Positions 35,550 to 45,323 are shown, numbered from the stretch's first letter. The stretch is 64,000 bases of DNA from an uncultured Roseovarius sp. (GCA_947496175.1 CANMBU010000003.1:898334-962333), one strand, 5' to 3'. The notes: generated by a model not told the origin, from the sequence alone. Program-made: numbers and translations.

Positions 35550-35560
35550 CTGCACTGCAG
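35550..35560. promoter_or_regulatory. Second PhaR half-operator upstream of phaP
   Basis: ctgca-c-tgcag, followed by cat, lies 14 bp beyond the spacer palindrome. It has the same TGCAG/CTGCA make-up and could take a second PhaR unit. Confidence 0.45.
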
Positions 35561-35594
35561 CATAAAACTTCCGAAACAGGATTTTCAGTTTAAA

Positions 35595-37400
35595 TCAGAG
35601 GCTTGCGCGCTTCCGCACGTAAGTTCCCGGCGCCGGAGCCAGTGTAGGATGCTCGGAATCACCCGGCATACGGGCCGCAACCATGGGTCCAGACCGCTTT
35701 TTCAGCCAGGTTTCCCAAGTGGGCCACCAAGACCCTTCCTGCTCTTTGGCCCCTGCCAGCCACTCATCTGCCGTCTCTGGCAGATCCTTGTTGGCGTAAA
35801 AGCCGTACTTCTTTTTGCTGGGCGGGTTCACAATACCGGCGATATGGCCAGATTCTGACACGATAAACGAACGATCCTTTGATCCGGTTTGCAAAAAGCC
35901 ACGATAACAGTCTTTCCACCGCGCAATATGATCGGTCTCACAGGTGATTGCCATGATCGGCACGGTGACGTCGCTTATATGCAATGTCTCGCCACACATC
36001 TCCATTCCATCGGTGACAAAGGCATTCGCCTGACACAGCTCGCGCAGATACTGCACCGTCATCCGCCCCGGAAGGTTCGCCCCATCCCCGTTCCAATAGA
36101 GCAGATCAAATGCCGGGGGCGTTTCCCCCATCATGTAGCTGCGGATCGCGGGCTTATAGATAAGGTCATTGGACCGCAGGAACGACATAGTGCGCCCCAT
36201 GATGAAAGAGCGCAGCACGCCCTTTTCGTTCACTTCCTTTTCAATCCCGTCCACAAAGTCGTCTTGCAGGAAAGGAACAAACTCACCCTGATCGCTGAAA
36301 TCAGTGAGGGCGGTAAAAAAGGTAGCGGACTTGATCGACTTGTCGCCCCGCTTGGCCAAAAGCGCCAATGTCATATGAAGCGTCGTGCCCGCAATACAGT
36401 AGCCGACAGTGTTCACCTGACGCTCGCCCGTGATGGCCTTGGCCTCGCGGATCGCGGTCAGATAACCATCCTCTATATAGTCGTCTATGGCCACATCGGC
36501 GTAAGACGCATCCGGATTCACCCAACTCACCACGAACAGCGTGTAGCCCTGATCGGTGATCCATTTGATCAGGCTGTTCTCTTGTTTGAGATCCAGAATA
36601 TAGAATTTGTTGATCCAGGGCGGAAAGATCACGACGGGTGTCTTATGCACCTGTTTTGTCGTGGGCGTGTACTGGATGAGTTCCATCATCTTGTTGCGAT
36701 AGACGACCTCTCCTTCTGTCACAGCAACGTTTTCACCCAATTCAAACGCGTTCTCATTACAAAGCCGCACGACCATCTCGCCGTTATTGGCCTCCAGGTC
36801 CGCCACAAGGTTCTCTAACCCGGCCACAAGGCTCTCGCCCTCGGTTTCCACGGCTTTTTCAAGCGCATCTGGGTTTGTGGACAGGAAATTCGTCGGGCTC
36901 ATCATGTCGATGATCTGCGCCGCAAAGAACTGCAGGCGCTGCTTGTCCTTATCGTTCAGCTCTTCGGCCTCGGCCACGGCCTTTTCAATTGCCAGCTTGT
37001 TCAGCGCATATTGGTGTTTGATGTAGCTGAAATAGGGATGCGAGTCCCAAAGCGGATTGGAAAACCGGCGATCCCCTTTCAACGGGTCCTCTTCATCCGC
37101 CCCATTTGGAAAAGGTGCGCCCTTGGCAAGACTCTGCTGCGCTTCCATAAAATGACGAACGGATTTGCCCCAGTATTCAAGCTGCTGCTCATACATTTTA
37201 CCGGGGTTTTCCATAAAGGATTTCCAGTAAGACCCGGCTGCTTTCATGAAAATGTCTTGTGACGGGCCATTGAGTTCCTGCGCAGGCGGGGTTCGCGCTG
37301 TCAGAGCCTGCACCAAACGCTGAGACAGCGTTTCGACCCGTTCCAGATTGGCGCTCATGCGGTCCAGATTGGTGTTCTGTGCATCGTCCTGAGTTGCCAT
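35595..37400 (-). CDS. phaC: Class I polyhydroxyalkanoate synthase
   Basis: A 601-residue polymerase joining (R)-3-hydroxyacyl-CoA units. The N-terminal PhaC_N domain spans about 60-230 (YWGKSVRHFMEAQQ), and the alpha/beta core has the lipase-box-like GYCIAGT with nucleophile Cys335, Asp in CETDHIARW and His in SESGHIAG. Length and motifs fit class I, which needs no PhaE. It is divergent from phaZ, and phaP and phaR follow on the same strand, an arrangement common in Rhodobacteraceae. Confidence 0.97.
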   Translation of the reverse strand: MATQDDAQNTNLDRMSANLERVETLSQRLVQALTARTPPAQELNGPSQDIFMKAAGSYWKSFMENPGKMYEQQLEYWGKSVRHFMEAQQSLAKGAPFPNGADEEDPLKGDRRFSNPLWDSHPYFSYIKHQYALNKLAIEKAVAEAEELNDKDKQRLQFFAAQIIDMMSPTNFLSTNPDALEKAVETEGESLVAGLENLVADLEANNGEMVVRLCNENAFELGENVAVTEGEVVYRNKMMELIQYTPTTKQVHKTPVVIFPPWINKFYILDLKQENSLIKWITDQGYTLFVVSWVNPDASYADVAIDDYIEDGYLTAIREAKAITGERQVNTVGYCIAGTTLHMTLALLAKRGDKSIKSATFFTALTDFSDQGEFVPFLQDDFVDGIEKEVNEKGVLRSFIMGRTMSFLRSNDLIYKPAIRSYMMGETPPAFDLLYWNGDGANLPGRMTVQYLRELCQANAFVTDGMEMCGETLHISDVTVPIMAITCETDHIARWKDCYRGFLQTGSKDRSFIVSESGHIAGIVNPPSKKKYGFYANKDLPETADEWLAGAKEQEGSWWPTWETWLKKRSGPMVAARMPGDSEHPTLAPAPGTYVRKRASL

Positions 37401-37423
37401 TTTAACATTCTTCCCGTATCTTT

Positions 37424-37442
37424 CTGCTATGCAGCATAGCAG
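37424..37442. promoter_or_regulatory. PhaR operator candidate before phaC
   Basis: A perfect 19-nt palindrome, ctgctatgcagcatagcag, starts 23 bp upstream of the phaC ATG. It shares TGC...GCA half-sites with the phaP and phaR palindromes. It lies in the phaC-phaZ divergent gap, so it could act on either promoter, though it is far closer to phaC. Confidence 0.6.
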
Positions 37443-37557
37443 CGCAGCACTAAACCTGTTACCACCGAGTCGCTGTATGCACCGGATATAGACATGTCGC
37501 CGTGTGTTGTGACTGCGACGAATAGAACCGGGCCGCTCAGGTCAAAGGAGTAAGCAC

Positions 37558-38856
37558 ATGCGCTACATGATAACGTATGACCTGATGGAAGCGTCACGAA
37601 ATATGAACCAGTGGTTTGGGGCCACTGCGCTTTCCATGGCATCTTACCCTATGTTCAGCATGGTTCCAAATCCGGCCTTTCAATGGATGGCCGCCTGGGG
37701 CGAAGTTACCGAACGCACATTTCAGCGGATGGTGGTCAAACCTGACTGGGGAATTGAGTCCATTACCGGTCAGGATGGCCGCGATCACCTGATCAAAATC
37801 GAAACTGTCGTGGAAAAGCCGTTTGGCGATCTCATCCATTTTGACGTGCAGGGCCGTGACGAGATGGACCGCCGGGTGCTTTTGGTGGCCCCGATGTCGG
37901 GCCACTATGCGACGCTTCTGCGCTCCACAGTGAAATCCCTGCTGCCCGATTGCGAAGTTTATGTCACCGATTGGCACAATGCCCGCGACATCCCCGTCTC
38001 GGACGGCAAGTTCGATATCGAAGATTATACGCTTTACCTGATGGACTTCATGCGCGCCTTGGGCAGCGACTTGCATGTGATTGCCATTTGCCAGCCTGCC
38101 CCGCTCACGCTGGCCGCCACGGCTTATCTGGCCGAACTTGATCCTGATGCACAGCCTCGGTCATTGACTTTGATTGGCGGACCGATTGACCCGAACGCAG
38201 CACCAACCGAGGTGACCGATTTCGGCCACCGCGTGACCATGGGGCAGCTCGAAGAGACTATGATCCAGCGCGTGGGCTTCAAATACAAGGGCGTGGGCCG
38301 CATGGTCTATCCCGGCCTACTGCAACTGGCGTCGTTCATGTCGATGAACGCCGAGCGCCACGGCAAGGCTTTCGTCAATCAGATCAGCCGCGTCGCACAA
38401 GGCGAAGCAAGCGACCGCGACCCGCACAACAAATTCTATGACGAGTATCTCGCCGTGATGGATATGCCGGCCGAGTTCTACCTCTCAACTGTTGAACGTA
38501 TTTTCAAAGCTGGTGAGATCGCCAGCAATGAATTTGTCGTGGCGGGCCATAAGGTCGATATTGGTGCCATCACCCGCGTTGCGGTGAAAACCGTGGAGGG
38601 TGGCAAGGATGATATTTCAGCCCCCGGTCAATGCGTGGCAGCTCTGGACCTGCTCACCGGCCTGCCTGACGACATGAAAGCCAGTTACATCGAACCCGAA
38701 GCCGGGCATTACGGTATCTTCGCTGGACGCTCGTGGCGCAACAACATCCGACCTCTGGTGCTCAATTTTATCGATGCCAACTCTGAGGCTCCGGCGAAAC
38801 GCGCACGTACTGCGCCGAAAAAGACTCGCAAATCCCGGAAAATCGCCGCTGAGTAA
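37558..38856 (+). CDS. phaZ: Intracellular polyhydroxyalkanoate depolymerase
   Basis: A 432-residue intracellular depolymerase that mobilises stored polymer. It carries the PHB_depo_C type signature: Cys178 in AICQPAPLTLAA is the expected nucleophile in place of serine, TLIGGPIDPNAAPTEV follows, and the C-terminal EPEAGHYGIFAG holds the catalytic His. The tail is basic (KRARTAPKKTRKSRK), which may help granule binding. AAAGGAG precedes the ATG. Confidence 0.95.
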   Translation: MRYMITYDLMEASRNMNQWFGATALSMASYPMFSMVPNPAFQWMAAWGEVTERTFQRMVVKPDWGIESITGQDGRDHLIKIETVVEKPFGDLIHFDVQGRDEMDRRVLLVAPMSGHYATLLRSTVKSLLPDCEVYVTDWHNARDIPVSDGKFDIEDYTLYLMDFMRALGSDLHVIAICQPAPLTLAATAYLAELDPDAQPRSLTLIGGPIDPNAAPTEVTDFGHRVTMGQLEETMIQRVGFKYKGVGRMVYPGLLQLASFMSMNAERHGKAFVNQISRVAQGEASDRDPHNKFYDEYLAVMDMPAEFYLSTVERIFKAGEIASNEFVVAGHKVDIGAITRVAVKTVEGGKDDISAPGQCVAALDLLTGLPDDMKASYIEPEAGHYGIFAGRSWRNNIRPLVLNFIDANSEAPAKRARTAPKKTRKSRKIAAE

Positions 38857-38859
38857 GCC

Positions 38860-39606
38860 CTAAGACGCGAGCGGCTGTTCGATCCGTACCTTTTTGGTGC
38901 GCAAGACGAGTGGCTGTTTGATCCAAGCCCGCAGAGCCGCGGTCACTGCATCCGGCGCCTCCAATGTCGGCAAATGCCCCGCGTCGCGAATAATCGCAAG
39001 ATCCGCATGCGGGATCATCCCAGCCATGAACTCGTGCCGTTTCACCGGTGTCAACGTGTCATGCTCACCGCACATCACGAGTGCGGGCACATTGCAATTA
39101 CGCAAAGTCGCCTGATAGTCGCGCCGCCGCTGCAGGGCACGCGCCTGACGAATAATCGCCTCGCACCCGACATTCTCGGCCATTTTGGCCACGAGGTTAA
39201 GGATACTTGTCCGCTCTGGTCCAGGCGCAAGGTACTCAGGGCGCACAATGCTGGCAGCCGCCTGATCTAGAAGGCCCGCTTTCAGCTTTGTAATCAGAGG
39301 CTCATAATCAGCAGCCGTCTGAGGTGTCTCCGGCAAGGAATTGGTGTCCATCAACGCAATCCGTGTCACCCGCTCGGGCGCCCGGCGCAACAGCTCCATC
39401 GCCACAATGCCACCCATCGACAGACCAGCCAGAGCAAACTTCAAGGGCAGCTGGTCCAGCAAGGAGGAGGCAATCTCTTCGATCCGGTTGCCCCCTTTAA
39501 TCGGGGCCACAGTCACAGCGACGTCACGGCTCATTGCCGTGACCTGCGGACCGAACAGACGCGCATCGCACATCATGCCCGGCAGGAAAACCAGGGGCTC
39601 TTGCAT
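38860..39606 (-). CDS. Alpha/beta hydrolase
   Basis: A 248-residue alpha/beta hydrolase. PGMMCDARLFGPQ near the N-terminus supplies the oxyanion region, LAGLSMGGIVAMELL places the nucleophile Ser at about 82, CGEHDTLTPV the acid and DAGHLPTLEAPD the His. The sequence resembles lactonase/esterase-type members. It converges with phaZ with three bases between stops, but a role in PHA turnover is not shown by sequence. Confidence 0.82.
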   Translation of the reverse strand: MQEPLVFLPGMMCDARLFGPQVTAMSRDVAVTVAPIKGGNRIEEIASSLLDQLPLKFALAGLSMGGIVAMELLRRAPERVTRIALMDTNSLPETPQTAADYEPLITKLKAGLLDQAAASIVRPEYLAPGPERTSILNLVAKMAENVGCEAIIRQARALQRRRDYQATLRNCNVPALVMCGEHDTLTPVKRHEFMAGMIPHADLAIIRDAGHLPTLEAPDAVTAALRAWIKQPLVLRTKKVRIEQPLAS

Positions 39607-39831
39607 TGTTGTTATTCCTTACTGCTCGCGAAACCTGTCGCTTATTTTTTCTCGACAGTGCCATGTGATGCGCAAATTGCAAAGAGCCTGTGCGACAACG
39701 AATGCGATAAACTTGCCCGGCAGAGGATAAATGCAACAGTCGCATAGCCCCTGCAGGTGTGCTTGAGTAATCTTATATTTTCAGACAGATAAGGCGGCTA
39801 AGCCCTTATCACAAAAGAGCTGCGCATTGCG

Positions 39832-40590
39832 TTAATCCACTTTGACAGCGGCCAGAACATCCTCGACAGCGGCCTCTATCATCGCCAGGCACGGGCCATC
39901 CGAAAAGCGGTGATCTGCCCCTTTTACCAGTGTCAAGCGCATCTCCTCTCCGCTGGCATGCTCCAAAAGTCGCAGGGCTACGGACATGTCCACATCCACA
40001 TCCGCCGTGCCCTGCAAGAACCGAACCGGAAAGGGCAGAGTCAACGGATCGCGCAATACGAGGTTCTGCCGACCCTCCTCAAGCAGCTTGGCCGTGATGA
40101 TGTAAGGCTCGCCATATTCGCTCGGCAAAGCCACCTGCCCGTTTTGCGCCAGCTCTGCCTTTTGCGCGTCGGAAAAACCCGCCCACATGGAATCTTCGGT
40201 AAAATCCGGTGCGGCGGCAATAGTGACAAGCCCCGCCACGCGCTCTGGTATAGCCCGGGCCGTCAAGAGCGAGATCCATCCCCCCATGCTGGACCCAACC
40301 AGAATCTGAGGCCCATCTGTCAGCGCCTCAATCACGGCGCGCGCATCTGCCGCCCAGTCGCCGATGCATCCGTCGGTAAACGCCTCAGAGCTTTGCCCAT
40401 GCCCAGAATAATCAAACCGCAGAAAAGCACGCCCGGTGCGGCGCGCCCAGTCTTGCAGATCAATGGCCTTGGTGCCCTCCATGTCGGATTTGAACCCGCC
40501 CAGAAACACCACGCCCGGCCCGTCTCCCTCTGTCAGGTGATAGGCCAGCCGCCGTCCGTCTGGAGATGTCAAAAACTGCGTGTCGCCCAT
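39832..40590 (-). CDS. Alpha/beta hydrolase (serine aminopeptidase-like)
   Basis: A 252-residue hydrolase. FLGGFKSDMEGTKA is the oxyanion loop, FDYSGHGQS follows, the nucleophile is in VGSSMGGWISLL, an Asp in GTADVDVDMSV and His in GADHRFSD. This is the carboxyl-esterase/BAAT-like type often found in Rhodobacteraceae. I start at MGDTQFLTSPDG (40590) because the fold begins there; ten more residues are possible upstream. Confidence 0.83.
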   Translation of the reverse strand: MGDTQFLTSPDGRRLAYHLTEGDGPGVVFLGGFKSDMEGTKAIDLQDWARRTGRAFLRFDYSGHGQSSEAFTDGCIGDWAADARAVIEALTDGPQILVGSSMGGWISLLTARAIPERVAGLVTIAAAPDFTEDSMWAGFSDAQKAELAQNGQVALPSEYGEPYIITAKLLEEGRQNLVLRDPLTLPFPVRFLQGTADVDVDMSVALRLLEHASGEEMRLTLVKGADHRFSDGPCLAMIEAAVEDVLAAVKVD

Positions 40591-40665
40591 AAGACCCCTG
40601 CCCTTATCGTATCTGGGCAAATGTCCTCCGAAGACGTCACGCTTTCAAGCCGCAATTGGCTGGAA

Positions 40666-40845
40666 TTACATAATCGAGCCGATAATGCGCTCAATCCGGT
40701 CAAGCGGATACTGCCGCTGGTGACCGGGCTTCTCCTCAAGTGCCGCTGTTGGAAATCCCTGCCACACATCGCCTTGTGCATGGCTTGTCGTGCCTGCCTC
40801 ATGTGGCCCATCCTGGGGCCGGAACTCAGTCTCTAACCTGGCCAT
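40666..40845 (-). CDS. Small ORF candidate, 59 aa
   Basis: A 59-residue frame beginning MARLETEFRPQDGPHEAG and ending RIERIIGSIM. It is hydrophilic, with a charged pattern that looks more protein-like than the competing frames, and lies 75 bp upstream of the hydrolase on the same strand. No good Shine-Dalgarno is visible and I recognise no family. It may be spurious. Confidence 0.3.
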   Translation of the reverse strand: MARLETEFRPQDGPHEAGTTSHAQGDVWQGFPTAALEEKPGHQRQYPLDRIERIIGSIM

Positions 40846-41087
40846 GTTTTCACGCCGTTTTGTTGTTTTTTCTAAACCCAGAGCGCCATTTGACTCGCAC
40901 CCTTAATAAAACTGTTAACAGGCAAATTTTGATATGGAAATATCTTTTTATTTCATTGTGTTACGATAAACATTCGCATGCATGCGCGTGCAATCAAATA
41001 CAATTGCACACGCGCGCACACAATGCGCACTGGCACAAAAAAAGGGCGTGCCAAGCACGCCCTAATCTGCATTCGAGGGACCTTGAA
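40846..41087. other. A+T-rich intergenic region
   Basis: The gap holds A+T-rich sequence (gatatggaaatatctttttatttc), then an alternating purine-pyrimidine stretch with an imperfect hairpin (gtgcaat/attgcac, 40988-41009) and the terminator of the next gene at its end. I see no protein frame with support; the 151-residue frame over 40740-41195 has an unnatural composition. Confidence 0.5.
41036..41063 (-). terminator. Terminator after small hypothetical gene
   Basis: A 9-bp perfect stem (agggcgtgc at 41043-41051, gcacgccct at 41055-41063) is followed on the minus strand by seven or more T. It closes the gene at 41088-41333. Confidence 0.85.
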
Positions 41088-41333
41088 TTATCCGCCTACA
41101 TAGGGCGCATTTTTGGGACGATAGAAAACCTTCTGATTATGCAAACGCCCGAGCAGATCATGGATGCGCCGGACCGGTGTATCTGCGACCTCTGATTTTT
41201 CGCACTGTGCAGGATTGGGCATTCCCTCTTCGATCATCGTGCTTGCGAGCTCAGACTTTGAGCGCCGCAACGCATCTTCGATCAATTCCATATCCTCTAC
41301 AGACAACTGAAAATCGACATTGTAACGAGCCAT
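41088..41333 (-). CDS. Hypothetical protein, 81 aa
   Basis: A soluble 81-residue protein opening MARYNVDFQLSVEDMELIEDALRRSK, with a predicted helix over SVEDMELIEDALRRSKSEL and a basic C-terminal part NQKVFYRPKNAP. I do not recognise the family. A real gene is likely because a clean terminator follows and it has its own upstream space. An upstream start would add six residues. Confidence 0.6.
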   Translation of the reverse strand: MARYNVDFQLSVEDMELIEDALRRSKSELASTMIEEGMPNPAQCEKSEVADTPVRRIHDLLGRLHNQKVFYRPKNAPYVGG

Positions 41334-41671
41334 CTTACGTGCCTTTCCCAAGCAATAATAAATACTGATCGTGCATTAGTTTAAGGCTAATATAAGCATG
41401 AACAGCATGACGTAAAGGAGAAAAAGGCAAATTTCTTCAATATGTTATTGGGCGCTTGGAATGCCATTGAATACCGTTCACAGCATACGTTTGCACACAT
41501 AAATCACCCCAACAGCTAAACCTTTGTTAATATTCGACGACCCAAAACCCGCACTCCTTACATCAAAACACCCCGTGCCTTGACTTGGCCGCATCTGAGG
41601 TTCAAAAGCAGCGCACATATTTTTCGCAATCGGGCGTTCCGTGGGCGCCAAATCGACGAGGAGAGCCTATC
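41334..41671. other. Intergenic region before thrS
   Basis: This 338-bp gap is A+T rich in its first half and holds a small inverted repeat (attag-tttaagg-ctaat, 41376-41392) near the start of the minus-strand gene, probably part of its promoter. The second half leads into thrS and ends with GACGAGGAGAG, a good Shine-Dalgarno. No T-box-like or other riboswitch pattern was recognised. Confidence 0.5.
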
Positions 41672-43618
41672 ATGGCCCAGATTTCCCTGACCTTTCCTGA
41701 TGGCAATGCGCGCCAATACGCGCCTGGAATCACCCCGGCCGAGGTGGCCGCCGATATTTCCAATTCGCTCGCCAAAAAAGCCATATCGGCCCATGTCGAC
41801 GGGCAACACTGGGATCTGGCCTGGCCTATCGAGGCCGACGCCTCCATCGCCATCAACACTATGAAGGACGAGGCCGCCGCCAACGAACTGGTACGCCATG
41901 ATCTGGCGCATATCATGGCCCGCGCCGTGCAGGAGATTTGGCCCGACACCAAAGTCACCATCGGCCCGGTGATCGAAAACGGCTGGTACTATGATTTTGA
42001 CCGCGCAGAGCCATTTACCCCCGAGGACCTCGGCCTCATCGAGAAAAAGATGAAGGAAATCATAAATCTGCGTGACCCCGTTCGCACAGAAGTGTGGGAG
42101 CGGGACCGGGCCATCCAGCACTACAAGGACAACAATGAGCCGTATAAAGTCGAGCTGATCGACGCTATTCCGGGCGATGAGCCCCTGCGCATGTATTGGC
42201 ATGGTGACTGGCAGGACCTGTGCCGTGGTCCGCATTTGCAGCATACCGGCCAAGTGCCCGCTGATGCATTCAAGCTGATGTCCATTGCCGGGGCGTACTG
42301 GCGCGGCGACAGCGACCGCGCCATGCTACAGCGCATCTATGGCGTGGCTTTTACCGGCAAGGAAAAGCTCAAGGCATATCTCAACTTCCTTGAGGAAGCC
42401 GAAAAGCGCGACCACCGCCGTCTGGGCCGCGAGATGGACCTGTTTCACATGCAGGAAGAAGCCCCCGGTCAGGTGTTCTGGCATCCCAATGGCTGGACCA
42501 TCTACACCGAGCTGCAGGACTATATGCGCCGTAAACAGCGCGCCGGTGGATATCACGAGATCAACACGCCCCAAGTGGTGGACCGCAAACTGTGGGAGGC
42601 CTCGGGCCACTGGGACAAGTATCAGGAACACATGTTCATCGTTGAGGTGGAAGAAGAACACGCCAAGGAAAAGGCGATCAATGCGCTCAAGCCGATGAAC
42701 TGCCCGTGCCACGTGCAGGTGTTCAATCAAGGTTTGAAATCCTATCGAGACCTGCCCTTGCGGCTGGCCGAGTTCGGCTCGTGCTCCCGCTATGAGCCCT
42801 CCGGCGCACTGCATGGGATCATGCGGGTGCGTGGGTTCACACAGGATGACGCGCATATCTTCTGCACCGAGGACCAGATCGAAGAAGAATGCGCCCGGTT
42901 CATTAATTTCCTTGCGGACATCTATGCCGATCTGGGCTTTGAGGAATTTGAGATCAAATTCGCTACCCGCCCCGAAAAGCGCGTGGGCAGCGACGAAAGC
43001 TGGGACCATGTCGAGGGCGCGCTGGAAGGCGCGATCAAGGCCACCGGGCGCACCTTTACGTTAGAGCCCGGCGATGGTGCGTTTTACGGGCCGAAACTGG
43101 ATTTCTACCTGACCGACGCCATTGGCCGGGTCTGGCAATGCGGCACGTTTCAGGTGGACCCCAACCTGCCCGAGCGGCTGGGCGCCACCTATATTGCCCC
43201 CGATGGAAGCAAGCAGCGCCCCTACATGCTGCACCGCGCGACCTTGGGCAGTTTTGAACGTTTCGTCGGCATCCTGATTGAGAACTCAGCCGGTCGCCTG
43301 CCCTTCTGGCTGGCCCCGCGCCAGGTCGTCGTGGCTCCGATCATCTCAGAAGCCAACGACTATGCCGAAGAGGTGGTCGCAAACTTGCGCGCGGCAGGCG
43401 TGCGGGCCGAGGCCGATCTGCGCAACGAAAAGATCAACTACAAGGTCCGCGAACATTCCGTCGGCAAAGTGCCGGTGATCCTGGCCGTGGGCATGCGTGA
43501 GGTTGAGGACAAAACCGTAACTGTCCGCCGTTTGGGTGAAAAACAGACCGCTGTGAAGCCGCTCTCAGAGGTCACTGAGGCGCTGACCAAAGAGGCCACA
43601 CCGCCCGACCTCGCCTGA
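41672..43618 (+). CDS. thrS: Threonyl-tRNA synthetase
   Basis: A 648-residue class II synthetase. It has the N-terminal TGS domain ([16 protein letters not shown]), the editing domain with [11 protein letters not shown] and the zinc/editing Cys region [14 protein letters not shown], class II motif 2 in [31 protein letters not shown] and motif 3 [11 protein letters not shown], then the anticodon-binding domain. I begin at MAQISLTF (41672), after GAGGAGAG; the frame is open further upstream without similarity. Confidence 0.98.
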   Translation: MAQISLTFPDGNARQYAPGITPAEVAADISNSLAKKAISAHVDGQHWDLAWPIEADASIAINTMKDEAAANELVRHDLAHIMARAVQEIWPDTKVTIGPVIENGWYYDFDRAEPFTPEDLGLIEKKMKEIINLRDPVRTEVWERDRAIQHYKDNNEPYKVELIDAIPGDEPLRMYWHGDWQDLCRGPHLQHTGQVPADAFKLMSIAGAYWRGDSDRAMLQRIYGVAFTGKEKLKAYLNFLEEAEKRDHRRLGREMDLFHMQEEAPGQVFWHPNGWTIYTELQDYMRRKQRAGGYHEINTPQVVDRKLWEASGHWDKYQEHMFIVEVEEEHAKEKAINALKPMNCPCHVQVFNQGLKSYRDLPLRLAEFGSCSRYEPSGALHGIMRVRGFTQDDAHIFCTEDQIEEECARFINFLADIYADLGFEEFEIKFATRPEKRVGSDESWDHVEGALEGAIKATGRTFTLEPGDGAFYGPKLDFYLTDAIGRVWQCGTFQVDPNLPERLGATYIAPDGSKQRPYMLHRATLGSFERFVGILIENSAGRLPFWLAPRQVVVAPIISEANDYAEEVVANLRAAGVRAEADLRNEKINYKVREHSVGKVPVILAVGMREVEDKTVTVRRLGEKQTAVKPLSEVTEALTKEATPPDLA

Positions 43619-43624
43619 TCCTGC

Positions 43625-43993
43625 TTAGAAATGGGCTTTTGGCTCGTCCGGCTTGCCCGCCGCGACGGCCAAGAGCCCGCCCAGCGCGGTGAACCCGATG
43701 GGGAACATGGTGAAGACGCCAAATCCAAAGGTGTAGGCCATCATGCCCGCGGACAAGAGCATAAGGCCCCCACCCCAAAGTGCGCGAATCCGGGCCATGG
43801 CGCCGCCTGCAATCGCAAGAATTGGGGCCAGAAAACTGACCGCACGGATCAGCCCCTCACGGTCCAGCTTTTCGGCGATGCCCTCAATTTCACCGTACTC
43901 GCGCACGACCTCGGTGTACCCGAAGCTGAAAAACCCGACAAACAGGGCCAGAACCCCACCGATAATCCCCAAAACAAGGGCCGCGTTACGCAT
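43625..43993 (-). CDS. Four-helix membrane protein, unknown
   Basis: A 122-residue protein with hydrophobic helices at about 4-24, 50-67, 72-88 and 94-112, glycine rich, with a charged loop VVREYGEIEGIAEKLDREG between helices 1 and 2. I recognise no firm family, though it resembles small DUF4064-like proteins. It converges with thrS, six bases apart. Confidence 0.6.
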   Translation of the reverse strand: MRNAALVLGIIGGVLALFVGFFSFGYTEVVREYGEIEGIAEKLDREGLIRAVSFLAPILAIAGGAMARIRALWGGGLMLLSAGMMAYTFGFGVFTMFPIGFTALGGLLAVAAGKPDEPKAHF

Positions 43994-44041
43994 CAGATGT
44001 CTCCATTCATTTGCTGGACCCGATGTATGCGGACTGACATA

Positions 44042-44353
44042 TCATACCAAGGCCGCTTGTACGTCTTTGCTCCAACCCAGAAAAAATTCCCCGTCTTTTT
44101 CAATCAGTGGACGCTTCATCAGAGTTGGGTGTTTTGCAATGAGCGAAAGGGGGTTTTCGGCACGTTCTGCCTCCTCCAGCCCACGCCATGTTGTCGAGCG
44201 CGTATTAAGCAACGCATCACCCAAAGCCGCATAGGCGGATTCCAGCACGCCTTGCGGCACACCATCTTCGCGGACATCCCGAAACTGCGCGTTTGGCATT
44301 GATTTCAATGCTTTGCGGCATGTGTCGCAAGATTTCAAACCGTATAGGATCAT
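44042..44353 (-). CDS. ArsC/Spx-family thioredoxin-fold protein
   Basis: A 103-residue protein of the ArsC/Spx/YffB group. The active-site CxxC (Cys9, Cys12) is in GLKSCDTCRKA, and LIAKHPTLMKRPLIEKDGEFFLG holds the cis-Pro-region motif RPLI. Such proteins are reductases or redox regulators; without an ars operon nearby, arsenate reduction is not supported. It is shorter than Spx. Confidence 0.85.
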   Translation of the reverse strand: MILYGLKSCDTCRKALKSMPNAQFRDVREDGVPQGVLESAYAALGDALLNTRSTTWRGLEEAERAENPLSLIAKHPTLMKRPLIEKDGEFFLGWSKDVQAALV

Positions 44354-44548
44354 AGGTGACTGCCTGTATTTTAATCTCTTGCCGCGACTTTAACGCCCGA
44401 TCACGGGGGTTTCACTTGCTTTTTACAAGCCATGCCCAATCTTTTTACGTGTGATCAAAATCCGGCGTTTCCCAACGTAAACGTGGGCCAGCATCACCTT
44501 ATGGCCCGGCATTTTCCGGGGAATTGGAAGTCAAGAAGGAGAAGCGGA

Positions 44549-44755
44549 ATGCCAACCGGCACCGTGAAATGGTTCAATACCACAAAAGGGTACGGTTTCA
44601 TCGCACCCGATGAAGGCGGCAAGGACGTCTTTGTACATATCAGTCAGGTGGAACGATCCGGACTGACAGGTCTGGCTGACAATCAAAAGGTTGGCTACGA
44701 GCTTGAAGAAGGCCGCGACGGCCGGCAGATGGCGTCAGACATCAAGCCGCTCTGA
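44549..44755 (+). CDS. cspA: Cold-shock protein
   Basis: A 68-residue single-domain OB-fold protein with RNP1 KGYGFIAPD and RNP2 VFVHIS, an RNA/single-strand-DNA chaperone. The start at 44549 follows AGAAGGAGAAG. The long region upstream could hold a temperature-sensitive leader, but no specific element is recognised. Confidence 0.95.
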   Translation: MPTGTVKWFNTTKGYGFIAPDEGGKDVFVHISQVERSGLTGLADNQKVGYELEEGRDGRQMASDIKPL

Positions 44756-44834
44756 GCCAGAGGCCGAAAAGCGATACGACAATGGATCAGGCTGACCCCC
44801 CCCTCGGCCTGAACCAAGCGCGCGAAGTCGAACC

Positions 44835-45323
44835 TCAGACGCGGCGCATATACTCCACCAGAACACATTTCGGACCCTCTAAGCGTAGATCAAGACGCAG
44901 CGTTGCCGACCAGTCCGACGTGTCGAACTTCGGAAACCATGTGTCCGCTCCGTCCACATCCAAATCCACCTCGGTGATCAAAAGCCGCTGTGCGAGCGGC
45001 AACAGCGCGCGATAAATGCCTGCCCCACCGATCCCATAAATGCGCGCATGTCCTGCGGCCTTGGCCGCCTCAATCGCGGCTTCAACCGATGGCAACACAT
45101 GCTCAGCCCCCTCAGGCGCGCCGGACGACACCACGAGATTCAAACGGTTTTTCAACGGACGCGCCACCGGCGGCAAACTGTTCCACGTGTTGCGCCCCAT
45201 AATGACCGCGCCGCCCATCGTTTCGCGCTGAAAAAACTTCAAGTCTTCCGGCACATGCCACGGAATATCTCCATCCCGGCCAATCGCCCCGTTTTGGTCG
45301 CGCGCAACAATCAAAGAGATCAT
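44835..45323 (-). CDS. folA: Dihydrofolate reductase
   Basis: A 162-residue enzyme regenerating tetrahydrofolate. It opens [31 protein letters not shown] (catalytic region around Trp22 and Asp27-equivalent Glu), followed by MGRNTWNSLP and IYGIGGAGIYRALLP. The ATG overlaps the TGA of thyA by one base (TGATG), so the two enzymes of the thymidylate cycle are translationally coupled. Confidence 0.96.
   Translation of the reverse strand: MISLIVARDQNGAIGRDGDIPWHVPEDLKFFQRETMGGAVIMGRNTWNSLPPVARPLKNRLNLVVSSGAPEGAEHVLPSVEAAIEAAKAAGHARIYGIGGAGIYRALLPLAQRLLITEVDLDVDGADTWFPKFDTSDWSATLRLDLRLEGPKCVLVEYMRRV

Noticed and set aside
34292..38856. PHA locus as an undescribed system
   Set aside because: The gene set phaR-phaP-phaC with divergent phaZ is well known in this group; only the operator layout is reported as a finding.
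40740..41195. 151-codon plus-strand frame
   Set aside because: Odd composition rich in His and Cys, crosses a clear terminator and a minus-strand gene.
41334..41671. T-box or threonine leader before thrS
   Set aside because: No T-box sequence, no leader peptide with threonine codons and no terminator/antiterminator pair were seen.
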